A DNA stretch of 47,216 nucleotides from Pseudomonadota bacterium (GTDB lineage: Bacteria > Myxococcota_A > UBA9042 > GCA-2863065): assembly GCA_005776725.1 (NCBI GenBank), contig SXOO01000277.1, forward strand, positions 1-47,216, given 5' to 3'. The notes under the pieces were generated by a model. The model did not search any database and was not told the origin of the DNA. It worked only from the letters and a program-made list of their open reading frames with translations. Position 1 is the stretch's first letter. Every line of letters begins with the position of its first letter. The translations under genes were made by a program, and so were the position numbers. Below are positions 1 to 8,800 of this stretch, one piece after another.

Positions 1-584
1 CACGCGTGACCAAGGTGGACGTGCGCATCGTCGCGGCCACCAACCGGGTCTTGCGCGAGCGCGTGGCGCACAAACAGTTCCGGGAAGACCTGTACTACCG
101 ACTCGCCGTGGTCACCCTCGAGCTCCCCAGCCTACGTGAACGGCTGGAGGACGTGCCGACCCTAATCCGCCACTTCCTCGACAAGAATCGGCGCGACGGC
201 CTCGGCAAGGTGCGTGAGATCAGCCCTGAAGGCCTGCGGCTCCTGATGCGCTACCGCTGGCCGGGCAACGTCCGAGAGCTCGAGACGGTGATCAAGAACG
301 CGTCGATCTTCTGTGAAGGCGACACGTTGCGGCCGGAGGACTTCTCCAACTTCCCCGGCATCGTCGGCGTGGAGCACACGGCGGCGCCCCCGATGTCCCA
401 CGCAGTGAGGCCGCTCGGTGAGCTCGAGCGCGAGGCGATCGTCCACGCGCTCGAGGTGTTCAGCGGCAACAAGAAGAAGGCGGCCGAAGAGCTCGGGATC
501 GACCGGCGCACCCTCTACAACAAGCTCGCGCAGTACGGCATCGCCGTGGAACGTCGGGCTCAGGTAATGGACAAGGACGACTGA
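1..584 (+). CDS. Sigma-54-dependent transcriptional activator, C-terminal part (cut by window edge)
   Basis: The reading frame is open to the left edge (codon phase begins at base 3), so the receiver or sensor part and the Walker A/GAFTGA region lie outside. Visible parts of the AAA+ domain are the VDVRIVAATNR segment, FREDLYYRL, LPSLRER and the sensor II motif WPGNVREL at about base 260. The last 45 or so residues form a Fis-type helix-turn-helix (GNKKKAAEELGIDRRTLYNKL). Known role of the family: ATP-driven opening of sigma-54 RNA polymerase complexes after binding enhancer sites. The stop is followed one base later by the GTG of the next gene, so the two are probably cotranscribed. The signal controlling it cannot be told from this fragment. 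Confidence 0.95.
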   Translation, partial: RVTKVDVRIVAATNRVLRERVAHKQFREDLYYRLAVVTLELPSLRERLEDVPTLIRHFLDKNRRDGLGKVREISPEGLRLLMRYRWPGNVRELETVIKNASIFCEGDTLRPEDFSNFPGIVGVEHTAAPPMSHAVRPLGELEREAIVHALEVFSGNKKKAAEELGIDRRTLYNKLAQYGIAVERRAQVMDKDD

Positions 585-585
585 C

Positions 586-1830
586 GTGACACTTCCAATG
601 AACACCCCCCGCCGACTCGCGAGCGTGATCTCGCTGTGTGCGGTCCTCGCCTCGAGCATCGCCACCGCCGGGAACCCGCAGGTCGACGGCCTCGTCGAGA
701 GCGCTAACGAGGCGCGCAAAGTCGGCAAGGTGGACGCGGCGATCGCCACGCTGAAGACGGCCGTCGGGATCGACGGGCGCCACGAGGGAGCCTTGATCGC
801 GCTGGGCCGGGCTTACGGCGCCAAGCAGGACTACGTCAACGCCGAGAAGACCTTCCTCGACCTGCTCACGCGGGTGAACCCCAAGGCGATCGACGCGCAG
901 CGCTACCTGGCGCTCGTCTACTTGCGGAAGGGTGATTCCGCCAAGGCGCTCGAGTGGGCCAACAAGGCGTTGGCCGCGGCGCCGAAAGACCCGGAGAGCC
1001 AGCAGCTCCTCGTGCAGATCCACCTGTCGAAGGGCGAGTACGACAAGGCGATCGCGGCCGCCAACCTCGTCCTCGCGGCGGACAAGAACGACCCGGACGC
1101 GCTGGCTGCGATGGCCATGGCCTACGCGGGCAAGAAGAAGACGGGAGAGGCCATCAAGTACGCGGAGCGCCTGTCCAAGGTGGCAAAGGGCGACATCGGC
1201 GTCGACTTTCAGCTGGCAGGCCTCTACGCGCAGTCTGGCAACACCAAGAAGGCCAAGGCCACGCTCGACGGGATCGAGAAGAAGGCCGCGAACAGCCCGG
1301 CAGCCCTCGAGCAGATCGGGGCGGCGTACGCGATGATGGGCAACGCCGACGACGCGCTGCGGCTGTTCAACAAGGTGCTGGCCAAGGAGCCCAAGAACCC
1401 AGCGGCGCTCCTGGGCGCAGCGAGCGTGCAGGCCACGAAGGGCCAGTTCGACGTGGCGAAGAAGAACGCGGAAGCGGCCCGGGACGCGGTTCCGAAGTCC
1501 GCGGAGCCCCACCGTACCCTGGCGGCCATCGCGGCGGCCCGAAAAGACCTGAAGGGCGCCGAGGCGTCGCTGCGGGCCGGGATCGCGCTCGAGCCGAAGC
1601 GCTCCGACCTGCGCCTGTCACTCGCGGGCGTCCTGGTCGAGGTCAACCGGCTGGACGAGGCGATCGGCGAGTTCGAGACGGTGCGCAAGGCCGCCCCGAA
1701 CGCGAAGGAGCTGCTCACGCCCCTGTGCCAGCTGTATCGGAAGAAGGCCGACAAGACGAGGGGCAAGGACGTCTGCCTGGCCGCGTGCAAGGAAGCGGGC
1801 GTCAAGCCGGAAGAGTGCGCCGTCCCCTGA
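586..1830 (+). CDS. Exported TPR-repeat protein
   Basis: A 414-residue protein with a signal peptide (MNTPRRLASVISLCAVLASSIATA) directly after a five-residue extension. The GTG at 586 has AAGGA nine bases upstream, while the ATG at 598 lacks a well-spaced site, so GTG is preferred; both give an exported product. There is no lipobox. From about residue 40 to 380 it is a run of TPR units with the usual pattern (ALIALGRAYGAKQDYVNAEKTFLDLL, LALVYLRKGDSAKALEWANKALAAAP and similar). A short C-terminal tail carries three cysteines (CLAACKEAGVKPEECAVP). It is probably a periplasmic scaffold. It starts one base after the sigma-54 activator stop, which suggests coupling to that regulator. No specific partner is evident. 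Confidence 0.85.
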   Translation: MTLPMNTPRRLASVISLCAVLASSIATAGNPQVDGLVESANEARKVGKVDAAIATLKTAVGIDGRHEGALIALGRAYGAKQDYVNAEKTFLDLLTRVNPKAIDAQRYLALVYLRKGDSAKALEWANKALAAAPKDPESQQLLVQIHLSKGEYDKAIAAANLVLAADKNDPDALAAMAMAYAGKKKTGEAIKYAERLSKVAKGDIGVDFQLAGLYAQSGNTKKAKATLDGIEKKAANSPAALEQIGAAYAMMGNADDALRLFNKVLAKEPKNPAALLGAASVQATKGQFDVAKKNAEAARDAVPKSAEPHRTLAAIAAARKDLKGAEASLRAGIALEPKRSDLRLSLAGVLVEVNRLDEAIGEFETVRKAAPNAKELLTPLCQLYRKKADKTRGKDVCLAACKEAGVKPEECAVP

Positions 1831-1922
1831 GCTGAGCGCATGCAGGTGCCATTCAGCTGCCATTGGCCCACCGCCCACGACGCGCCGGCCAGCGCGTCCC
1901 AGACGGAGTGGCGGGGCCTACC

Positions 1923-1952
1923 TTGTGAACCCGGACGCGCGCGTGCTACCCG
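1923..1952 (+). promoter_or_regulatory. Weak promoter candidate for the oxidoreductase gene
   Basis: TTGTGA at 1923-1928 and TGcTACCCG (hexamer 1947-1952) are separated by 18 bases and lie 30 bases before the ATG at 1982. The -10 match is poor, but the same layout and the same flank (cgcgcgtgctac) occur before the giant TPR gene. Confidence 0.3.
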
Positions 1953-1981
1953 TTCGCGCCTCGACTCGTAGGAAGAGCACC

Positions 1982-3232
1982 ATGAAGATTGCAGTGATTG
2001 GCAGCGGCGGCGCTGGGACCACGGCCAGCTGGCTGCTGGACGAACGCCACGACGTGACGGTGTTCGAGAAGAACCCGATCCCCGGCGGGCACGCGCGCAC
2101 CACCATGGTCCCGCTCGGCGGTACGCCAAGGCCTGTCGACGACGGCTTCGTGTGGTTCAACGAGGGCCTCTACCCCACGCTGCACCGGCTCCTCGCTATT
2201 CATGGGCTCGAGAAGGTGATGCTGAAGCTCGGCGCGTCGTTCACCGACACGCGGACCGGTCGCTCGTTGACGCTCCCCCCGAAGGGCGTGGGCGGCGCGC
2301 TGCGCATGGCCTCGTCCTGGCGGACGATTACGGACGTCGCGCGGCTTCAGCCGGTGTTCAGCAAGGCGCACGCGATGGACAAGGCCAAGGTGCGCGACGT
2401 TGCCTGGCCCGACTTCCTGGCCAGCTTCAACTTCCCGAAGTCGTTCACCGACGACTTCCTCACGCCGTTCCTGGCGGGGGCGTGGGGCTGCCCGATGTCC
2501 CGGGTGAACGACTTCTCGTCGTACGCGCTGCTCAAGTACCCGCTGGCCAGCGACGTGACCCGCGGCCGGGTCACCCCGTGGTACGTGGTGAAGGTGGGCG
2601 GCGAGGGCTACATCCGGAAGGTCCAGAGCACCTTCAAGCGCACCGAGGTCAAGCTCGACTGCGCCGTGGAGACCGTGCGCCGGGGCGCGACGGGCTGGGT
2701 GGTTACCCCGCGCGGGGGCGAGGCCGTGGAGGTGGACCACGTGGTCTTCGGCTGCAGCCCCCTGGTGGCGCGAAAGATCCTGGGCGACCAGCAGGGCGTG
2801 GACGCGCTCACCAGCGTCTTGTCGCGCTTCGACTACTACTCCACGCGCATCGCTACGCACGACGACCCGAGCTTCATGCCAGCGCGGCGCTCCGACTGGT
2901 CCACGGCCAACATCTTCTACGACGGGACGGAGTCTCGCGTGTCGATCTGGGCCGATCGGCAGCTCGGCTACGACATCTTCACCACGGCGCTCGACAAGCG
3001 CGAGCCCGCGAACCCGTTCCACGTGAGCACCTTCATCCTGCCGGTGCTCAGCCCCGCCCACTACCGCGCCCAGGCGGCGCTCTGGGACCTGCAAGGGCGG
3101 GACAACCTCTGGTTCTGCGGCGACTACACCCGCGACATCGGCTCCCACGAGGACGCGCTGTCCTCGGCGGTCGAAGTTGCGAGCCGTATCGACTCCACCC
3201 TCCCTCGGCTGGCCCAGCTCCGCGGTTCGTAA
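1982..3232 (+). CDS. FAD/NAD(P)-binding amine oxidase-like oxidoreductase (COG2907-like)
   Basis: A 416-residue protein. The start at 1982 was chosen because AGGAAG precedes it and the dinucleotide fold begins at once (MKIAVIGSGGAGTTASWLL, a GxGxxG Rossmann motif). The chain continues with VTVFEKNPIPGGHA (adenine ribose-binding acid after the second strand) and ends with the second FAD-binding motif NLWFCGDYTRDIGSHEDALSSAVEVA. The region VDDGFVWFNEGLYPTLHRLL is characteristic of the predicted NAD/FAD-binding proteins grouped as COG2907, related to flavin amine oxidases and phytoene desaturases. These are often found near cyclopropane fatty acid synthases, but no such gene is adjacent here. 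The substrate is unknown. It converges with the DUF4336 gene 28 bases downstream. Confidence 0.85.
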   Translation: MKIAVIGSGGAGTTASWLLDERHDVTVFEKNPIPGGHARTTMVPLGGTPRPVDDGFVWFNEGLYPTLHRLLAIHGLEKVMLKLGASFTDTRTGRSLTLPPKGVGGALRMASSWRTITDVARLQPVFSKAHAMDKAKVRDVAWPDFLASFNFPKSFTDDFLTPFLAGAWGCPMSRVNDFSSYALLKYPLASDVTRGRVTPWYVVKVGGEGYIRKVQSTFKRTEVKLDCAVETVRRGATGWVVTPRGGEAVEVDHVVFGCSPLVARKILGDQQGVDALTSVLSRFDYYSTRIATHDDPSFMPARRSDWSTANIFYDGTESRVSIWADRQLGYDIFTTALDKREPANPFHVSTFILPVLSPAHYRAQAALWDLQGRDNLWFCGDYTRDIGSHEDALSSAVEVASRIDSTLPRLAQLRGS

Positions 3233-3239
3233 AGGGCGG

Positions 3240-3254
3240 CGCCGGCTCTCGGCG
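3240..3254. terminator. Short hairpin between convergent genes
   Basis: CGCCG (3240-3244), a five-base loop and CGGCG (3250-3254) lie in the 27-base gap between the two convergent stop codons. There is no T tract on either side, so termination activity is only a possibility. Confidence 0.2.
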
Positions 3255-3259
3255 GCGGC

Positions 3260-3958
3260 TCACCCGGGGAGCGCCATCGGGCCCCACGAGACCATCCGGG
3301 CGAGCGCCTTCGACAGCTCGGTTAGGTCGGCGCACACCTCACCGTGACAGGGCACCACGCGCTCTACGGCCAGCGCCAGCACCGCGCGCGCGCTGGACGC
3401 GGCGGCGACTTTGTCCACCACACCGAGCCGAAAGACGGGGCTCTGCGCCAGCCGGCGGCTGACCCCGGTGAGGGCGAAGTAGACGTGCGAGAGCGCCGTC
3501 TCGAAGTGGTGGATGTTGAACACCAGATCGGTGACGAGCAGCGTCCGCGACCGCACGTGGTGGAAGACGAACTCCCTCACCCGAGGCATCCCCAGGATCT
3601 CGATCGGGACCAGCTCGTCCGCGAAGAATGGGCGCCCCTGCCCGAGGACGCCCGTGGGCCGGAGATCCGGCCGCTTCTTCGGGATCCCCGGCGAGACCCA
3701 GAGCTCGGCCGCCGGCCAGCGCGCGGCGGCGTGCCCCGCGAAGAGATGGTGAAAGGCGCTCGGCGCCACGATCGCCCGCACGGGGCCCAGCGCATCGATC
3801 GCGGCGGCCGCCTCGGCGTCGAAGTCCAGGGGAGAGTGCAGGACCAAGCCCCCGTCCGACAGGACCACGACAGTGGTGCGGAGCGGGAACCAGAGGCCTG
3901 GAGCGACGCGGAGCCGCGAGCGCACGCCGCGTAGCTCAGAAGAGATGGGTTCGAGCAT
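3260..3958 (-). CDS. DUF4336 family protein (metallo-beta-lactamase-like fold)
   Basis: A 232-residue protein starting MLEPISSELRGVRSRL. The segment GLWFPLRTTVVVLSDGGLVLHSPLDFD is the signature N-terminal strand set of DUF4336, followed by VRAIVAPSAFHHLFAGHAAARWPAAELWVSPG and FHHVRSRTLLVTDLVFNI. The family resembles metallo-beta-lactamases in strand order but usually lacks the complete HxHxDH metal site; here FHHLFAGHAA keeps several histidines. No enzymatic activity is established for the family. Two in-frame upstream starts exist, but protein similarity begins near this ATG. It is divergent from ribH, with 127 bases between start codons. Confidence 0.75.
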   Translation of the reverse strand: MLEPISSELRGVRSRLRVAPGLWFPLRTTVVVLSDGGLVLHSPLDFDAEAAAAIDALGPVRAIVAPSAFHHLFAGHAAARWPAAELWVSPGIPKKRPDLRPTGVLGQGRPFFADELVPIEILGMPRVREFVFHHVRSRTLLVTDLVFNIHHFETALSHVYFALTGVSRRLAQSPVFRLGVVDKVAAASSARAVLALAVERVVPCHGEVCADLTELSKALARMVSWGPMALPG

Positions 3959-4032
3959 CCGCCGAGAGTGCAACAAGGCGCGTCCCTTCGTCACCACAAA
4001 CACGCGCCGCCTGGCGCCGCTGGACTTCCGCG

Positions 4033-4060
4033 TTGACGGCACGGGGGCCGCCACTATCAT
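4033..4060 (+). promoter_or_regulatory. Sigma-70-type promoter of the ribH-nusB operon
   Basis: TTGACG (4033-4038) and TATCAT (4055-4060) are spaced by 16 bases, close to the TTGACA/TATAAT consensus and rare in such GC-rich DNA. Transcription would begin near 4067, leaving a leader of about 20 bases before the ATG. This is too short for an FMN riboswitch. Confidence 0.6.
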
Positions 4061-4085
4061 GCCCGCCCGATTCGCGGAGGAGCCC

Positions 4086-4556
4086 ATGCCCGAAGTCGTC
4101 GAAGGTTTCGTGAATGCTGCCGGGATGCGCTTCGCACTGGTCGCCGGTCGCTTCAACGCGTTCATCACCGAGCAGCTCGTGGCCGGAGCGCTCGACGCGA
4201 TCCGCCGTCACGGGGGGAACGCAGATGCCGCCACGCTCGCGTGGGTCCCCGGGGCGTTCGAGATCCCGCTGGCCGTGAAGGCGCTGGCCGAGAGCGGACG
4301 CTTCGACGCGGTCATCGCGCTCGGTGCCGTGATCCGCGGCTCCACCCCCCACTTTGATTATGTGGCGGGCGAGGCCGCAAAGGGAGTGGCCCAGGTCTCC
4401 ATGCAGACCGGGGTGCCCGTGGCGTTCGGCGTCCTCACGACGGACTCCATCGAGCAGGCAATCGAGCGTGCGGGGACCAAGGCGGGCAACAAGGGCGCGG
4501 AAGCAGCGCTGGTGGCCGTGGAGATGGTCGATCTTCTGCGCCGGGTGCGCGGCTGA
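4086..4556 (+). CDS. ribH: 6,7-dimethyl-8-ribityllumazine synthase
   Basis: A 156-residue protein of normal family length. It catalyses the penultimate riboflavin step, condensing 5-amino-6-ribitylaminouracil with 3,4-dihydroxy-2-butanone 4-phosphate. The motifs are clear: VAGRFNAFITEQLVAGA (substrate-binding F and N), WVPGAFEIPLA, ALGAVIRGSTPHFDYVAGEAAKGV (with the catalytic His in PHFDYV) and FGVLTTDSIEQAIERAGTKAGNKG. The ATG at 4086 is chosen because GGAGGAG ends three bases before it; another in-frame ATG at 4059 would add nine residues. Its TGA overlaps the nusB ATG (TGATG), a translational coupling often seen between ribH and nusB in bacteria. Confidence 0.97.
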   Translation: MPEVVEGFVNAAGMRFALVAGRFNAFITEQLVAGALDAIRRHGGNADAATLAWVPGAFEIPLAVKALAESGRFDAVIALGAVIRGSTPHFDYVAGEAAKGVAQVSMQTGVPVAFGVLTTDSIEQAIERAGTKAGNKGAEAALVAVEMVDLLRRVRG

Positions 4557-5029
4557 TGGGTAACCGGCGCAAGGCGCGCGAGTGCGCGCTGCAGGTCCTC
4601 TACGACCTCGAATACAACGCTGTGAAGACCGACGCCGACCTCGACATGCGGCTGGCGGACTTCTTCGTCTGTTTCCCCGAGCCAGGCACGGTCGAGCCCG
4701 AGACGGAGACGTTCACCGTCCGCCTTGTCAAGGGCGTCCTAGAGCACGGCGACGCCATCGACGCCTTGATCCAGCGGGCGTCCACCAACTGGAAGCTCGA
4801 GCGTATGGCGGTGGTCGATCGCAACCTCCTGCGCCTCGCGACGTACGAGCTCAAGTACGTGGGCGACATCCCGCCCAAGGTCAGCCTCAACGAGGCGATC
4901 GAGATCGCGAAGCGCTACGGCACAGAGGACTCGTCGGCGTTCATCAACGGCATCCTCGACAAGATCTCGTCGCTCGTTCATGCCTTCCCGTCGAAGGCGG
5001 CGCCCGAGGCGACCGAGGATCCCGCATAG
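4556..5029 (+). CDS. nusB: Transcription antitermination factor NusB
   Basis: A 157-residue, mainly helical protein. NusB binds boxA RNA with NusE (S10) during rRNA antitermination. Recognisable parts are NRRKARECALQVLYDLEYN at the N-terminus, NWKLERMAVVDRNLLRLATYEL in the middle and IPPKVSLNEAIEIAKRYGTEDSSAFINGILDKI at the C-terminal RNA-binding part. It overlaps ribH by one base at its start, and its TAG overlaps the GTG of the next gene, so all three genes form one coupled operon. Confidence 0.96.
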   Translation: MGNRRKARECALQVLYDLEYNAVKTDADLDMRLADFFVCFPEPGTVEPETETFTVRLVKGVLEHGDAIDALIQRASTNWKLERMAVVDRNLLRLATYELKYVGDIPPKVSLNEAIEIAKRYGTEDSSAFINGILDKISSLVHAFPSKAAPEATEDPA

Positions 5030-5595
5030 TGAACCTCCGGTGCGCGAACCCGCAGCTCGCCCGTATGGACGAGCTCGAGGCCACCACCCTGGTGGTCGCC
5101 CACTTCGGCGACGAGCGGCCGCTCACCGGGGTCGGGGGGCTCGTAGACTGGCGGTTCAACGGATTCCTCTCGCGCCTCGTGCTGGCCGAGAAGTTGGATG
5201 GCAGCTGGGGCGAGCAGCTCCTGTACCCCATTCCGCGTCCCGACTCGCGACCGCCGCGCCTGCCGTTCCAGAAGCTGCTCGTGGTCGGGCTGGGCGAGCG
5301 CCAGAAGTACGGCAGCTCGCGCTTCAAGGAGGTGTCCGCGCGGATTCTGCGCACCCTCCAGCGCCTCGACGTGCACTCGTTCGCCACGGTGCTGCCGGGA
5401 CGGGACTCGCTGAAGCTGGCCCCGCGCCAGATGATGGAGCTCTGGCTCAGCGAGTTCCACAAGGTGTTCGTAGCGCCCCGGGTGCACGACCTGATGCTCG
5501 ACGTGGTCTTCCTCGAGCCCCCGGATCCCACCGGTGAGGTGAAGGAGATGTTGAGCCAGTTCTCGCGCCAATACGGCCCACCGCGCTCGCGCTGA
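5029..5595 (+). CDS. Stand-alone M17 leucyl aminopeptidase N-terminal (macro-like) domain protein
   Basis: A 188-residue protein whose GTG start overlaps the nusB TAG. Features such as DELEATTLVVAHFGDERPLTGVGGLVDWRFNG, PFQKLLVVGLGERQKYGSSRFKEVSARILRTLQRL and the strand/helix alternation match the non-catalytic N-terminal domain of family M17 aminopeptidases (Peptidase_M17_N). The chain ends before the catalytic domain, so the two-metal site and NTDAEGR motif are absent and peptidase activity is not expected. In PepA-type proteins the N-domain serves oligomerisation and, in E. coli PepA, DNA binding. A regulatory or ligand-binding role is therefore possible but unproven. Confidence 0.75.
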   Translation: MNLRCANPQLARMDELEATTLVVAHFGDERPLTGVGGLVDWRFNGFLSRLVLAEKLDGSWGEQLLYPIPRPDSRPPRLPFQKLLVVGLGERQKYGSSRFKEVSARILRTLQRLDVHSFATVLPGRDSLKLAPRQMMELWLSEFHKVFVAPRVHDLMLDVVFLEPPDPTGEVKEMLSQFSRQYGPPRSR

Positions 5596-5702
5596 GCGAG
5601 CGACCCAGCGCAACGCGCCGCACCGCGGGCCGGTCTGAGCCCGCTCCGCGACCCTGACGCGCGGTTCCCGTCGATCTCTCGAACCACCGGTTGGACCCCC
5701 CA

Positions 5703-5732
5703 TTGTTCGGGGTCATTCGCGCGTGCTACAAC
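5703..5732 (+). promoter_or_regulatory. Promoter candidate for the giant TPR gene
   Basis: TTGTTC (5703-5708), 18 bases, then an extended -10 (TGc TACAAC, hexamer 5727-5732), about 70 bases before the chosen ATG. The 207-base gap after the preceding operon supports separate initiation. GACCCC and GGGGTC form a 6-bp inverted repeat overlapping the -35. Confidence 0.35.
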
Positions 5733-5801
5733 GCGGCCCGTTCGGCCCCGCCCGAACGTGGTGCGCCCCGCCGATCCTGCCCGCCGGAGATGAGACTGCT
5801 C

Positions 5802-8800
5802 ATGGACATCGACGCTCTTCGTTCGTCGCTGCAAGCCAACCCCGCCGACGCGGTCGCTCTGGAGAAGATCCAGGCCGCGCTCATGGCGGACCGCAAGCTA
5901 AAGGACCTTCGCGACATCTACGAGCAGGTGTTCACTGCGCTCAAAGACTCGCCCGACAAGGAGAAGGCGCTCCGCGTCGTCGACAACGCGGCGAAGACCC
6001 ACGAAGACGACGGGATCAAGCACTGGCTCAACGCGCAGCTGGGGCTCATCTTCTGGAAGCAGCTCGACAGCCTGGATCGGGCCGAGGTCTATTTCCGCCG
6101 CGTTCAGGACGCCGCCGGCCACGCGGGCGGCATGGTCGGCGAGTTCTACGTCGAGTTCTACGCGAAGCGGGACAACTGGCGCCGACTCGAGGAGCTGTTC
6201 CAGAAGCAGGGTCTGCCCGACCTCGAGCTCAAGCGGAAGCTCGCCCAGATCGCCGAAGAGCGGGACAAGAAGGATAAGGCGCTGGCGTTCTGGCAGGAGG
6301 TCTACAACGCCGACGCCGCGGACGAGGAGGTCTTCCAGAAGCTGCGCGCGCTCTACGGAGAGGCCGCCAAGTGGCACAGCCTCGTCGAGCTCTTGAAGAA
6401 GCGCCTCGGCGCGGTCTCCGGAGACGTCGACAAGGCGGTCGCGCTCCACCTCGAGATGGTCGAGATCTACCGGGAGCACATCAAGAGCGAGACCAAGGTC
6501 ATCGCCGAGCTCCAGTCGTTGCTCAAGCTGGCGCCCGGGCACCGGGAGGCCACCACCCAGCTCGAGAACCTCTACGAGGGCATGAAGCGCTGGCCCGATC
6601 TCGTGCGCGTGCTGCAGGAGCGCATCGACCACTCCACGGGTGGCGAGCGCGTGGCGCTCCACGGCCGAATCGCCCAGATCATGTTGGAGCGCTTCTCCAA
6701 CGCCTCCGAGGCCATCAAGCACTACCAGGCCATCCTCGACCTCGACACGCAGAACCTCGAGGCTGTCCGAAAGCTCAAGGACCTCTACGAGCAGCGGAAG
6801 ACCTGGGAGCAGTACGTCGAGGTCGCGCAGGCGGAGATCCGCCTCGCCGGCGGAACGGCGGAAGAGCGCACCAAGGCCCTGATCCAGCTCGCCGCGCTCG
6901 CCTCCGAGCGGATCCGCCTGCCGCGGATCGCGGTGGGCCTCTGGGAGCAGATCCGCGAGAACGAGCCGGGGCACCCCGAGGCGCTGGCGCAGCTCGAACA
7001 GCTCTACGAGCGCGACAAGGCCTACGACAAGCTGGCTGACGTGCTCGAAGCGCGCGTGGACCAGGCGGGCGACGCCGCAGCGCGTATCACGCTCCTCGAG
7101 CGCCTTGGAGTGGTGGTCAGCACCCGCCTCAAGGACGAGGACCGCACGGCCAGGGTCTGGGAGGGCATCCTCGCGCTCCAGACCGGCCACCGGAAGGCCT
7201 TCGACGAGCTTCGGAAGCGGTATCTCGGCATCAGCGACTGGGACGCGCTCGAGGCGCTCTATCGGCGCCACGGCAACCTCCAGGAGCTCACGCGCACTTT
7301 CGAAGCGCAGGTCAAGAGCGAGTCCGACAAGGGCAAGATCGCGCTCTACACCCGGATCGCCACGCTGCGGCGCGAGGAAGGCGCCACCGAGAAGGCGGTC
7401 GCGGCCCTCGAAGAGGTCCTGGCGATCGACAGCGGCAACGCGGCGGCCGCCCGCGCCCTGCTCCCGGACTACGAGGCGCTCGGAAAGTTCGACAAGCTCG
7501 TTTCGGCGTACGACGTGGTGCTGGCCGCCACCGAGGACGCAGCCGCGCGCCGGCCGCTCCTGGTGGCCAAGGCCGCGATCTCGGAGACCCGCCTCGGCGA
7601 CCCCGACGGCGCGTTCTTCTGCGTCGTGGAGGCCTTCAAGGCCGATCCGACGGACGCCACGCTGCGCGGCGAGCTCGATCGCCTCGCCGAGGCGTCGAAC
7701 AACCTGGAGGTCTTCGCGGACGTGCTCGAGGAGCTGCTCGACGTCCTCGGCGATGGCTCCGAGGCGCAGCTCGCCGCCACGCTTCGGGTGGCCGCGGTGC
7801 GTCACCAGCTCGGGGAGCACAAGCGCGCGCTCGCCCACTACAACCGCGTGCTCAAGGGCCTCGACAGCAACAACAGCACGGCCCGTGCGGCGATCGAGAG
7901 CATCTACCGCGAGACCGAGCAATGGGACGAGCTCATCGACGTCCTGCAGAGCAAGCTCGCCAGCGGGACCCTCGAAGACGAGGCCGAGAAGTCTCTGCGC
8001 TTCGAGATCGGCGCCGTATGGCGCGACAAGCTGGGCGAGGCAGACGCCGCAATGGGCGTCTACCGCGAGATGATGGAGCGCTTCCCGAACGACCTGCGCA
8101 TCTACGACGAGCTCGCGCAGCTCTACCAGGTGGCGCAGGAGTGGGGCGAGGTGGTGGCCGTCTACGAGCGCAAGCTCTCGGCCCTCACCGATCGGTCCGA
8201 CACCACGCCCGCGGACCTCGCCGAGCTGCGCTGTCGCCTCGGTATCGAGTACGGACGCCAAGGAGACACCGGGCGCGCGGTGGAGTACTTCATCGACGCG
8301 CTGTCGGCCGACGCCTCCAGCCAGCTCGCCGTCGACAAGCTCGTGGATCTGCTCGACGCCGGAGAGCACGAGGACGTCATCGCGTCCGCGCTCGAGCCCG
8401 TCTTCCAGCGCCGCAAGCAGTGGGCGGATCTCGCCCGCGTCGTGGAGATTCAGCTCCAGCACGCGCGGGGAGATCGCGCGAAGCGCGGCTTCCTCGAGCG
8501 CCTCGTCAAGCTCTACGAGAAGGACCTGTCAGACAACGCGCAGGCCCTCGACGCCGCCAGCCGGCTGTTCGAGCTCGACCCAGAGAGCGATACCCGCGGC
8601 AACGTCGACCGGCTCGCCGGGCGCCTCGGCGCCTGGAAGCACCTCGCTGACCTGTTCGAGAAGCACGTCGAGCGCGTCGAAGACACGCAGCGCCGGCTCG
8701 GGCTGCACGACACGATAGCCCGCACCGTCTACGAGAAGGACCAGGACTTCCTGCGCGCGGAGAAGCACTACCGCGCGATCCTCGACCTCGAGCCCGCTCA

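Noticed and set aside
3929..3955. tRNA-like words GTAGCTCAG and GGTTCGA
   Set aside because: They are only about eight bases apart, far too close for a tRNA, and lie in the coding start of the DUF4336 gene.
3959..4085. FMN riboswitch before ribH
   Set aside because: The promoter leaves only about 20 bases of leader and no RFN-type stems are present.
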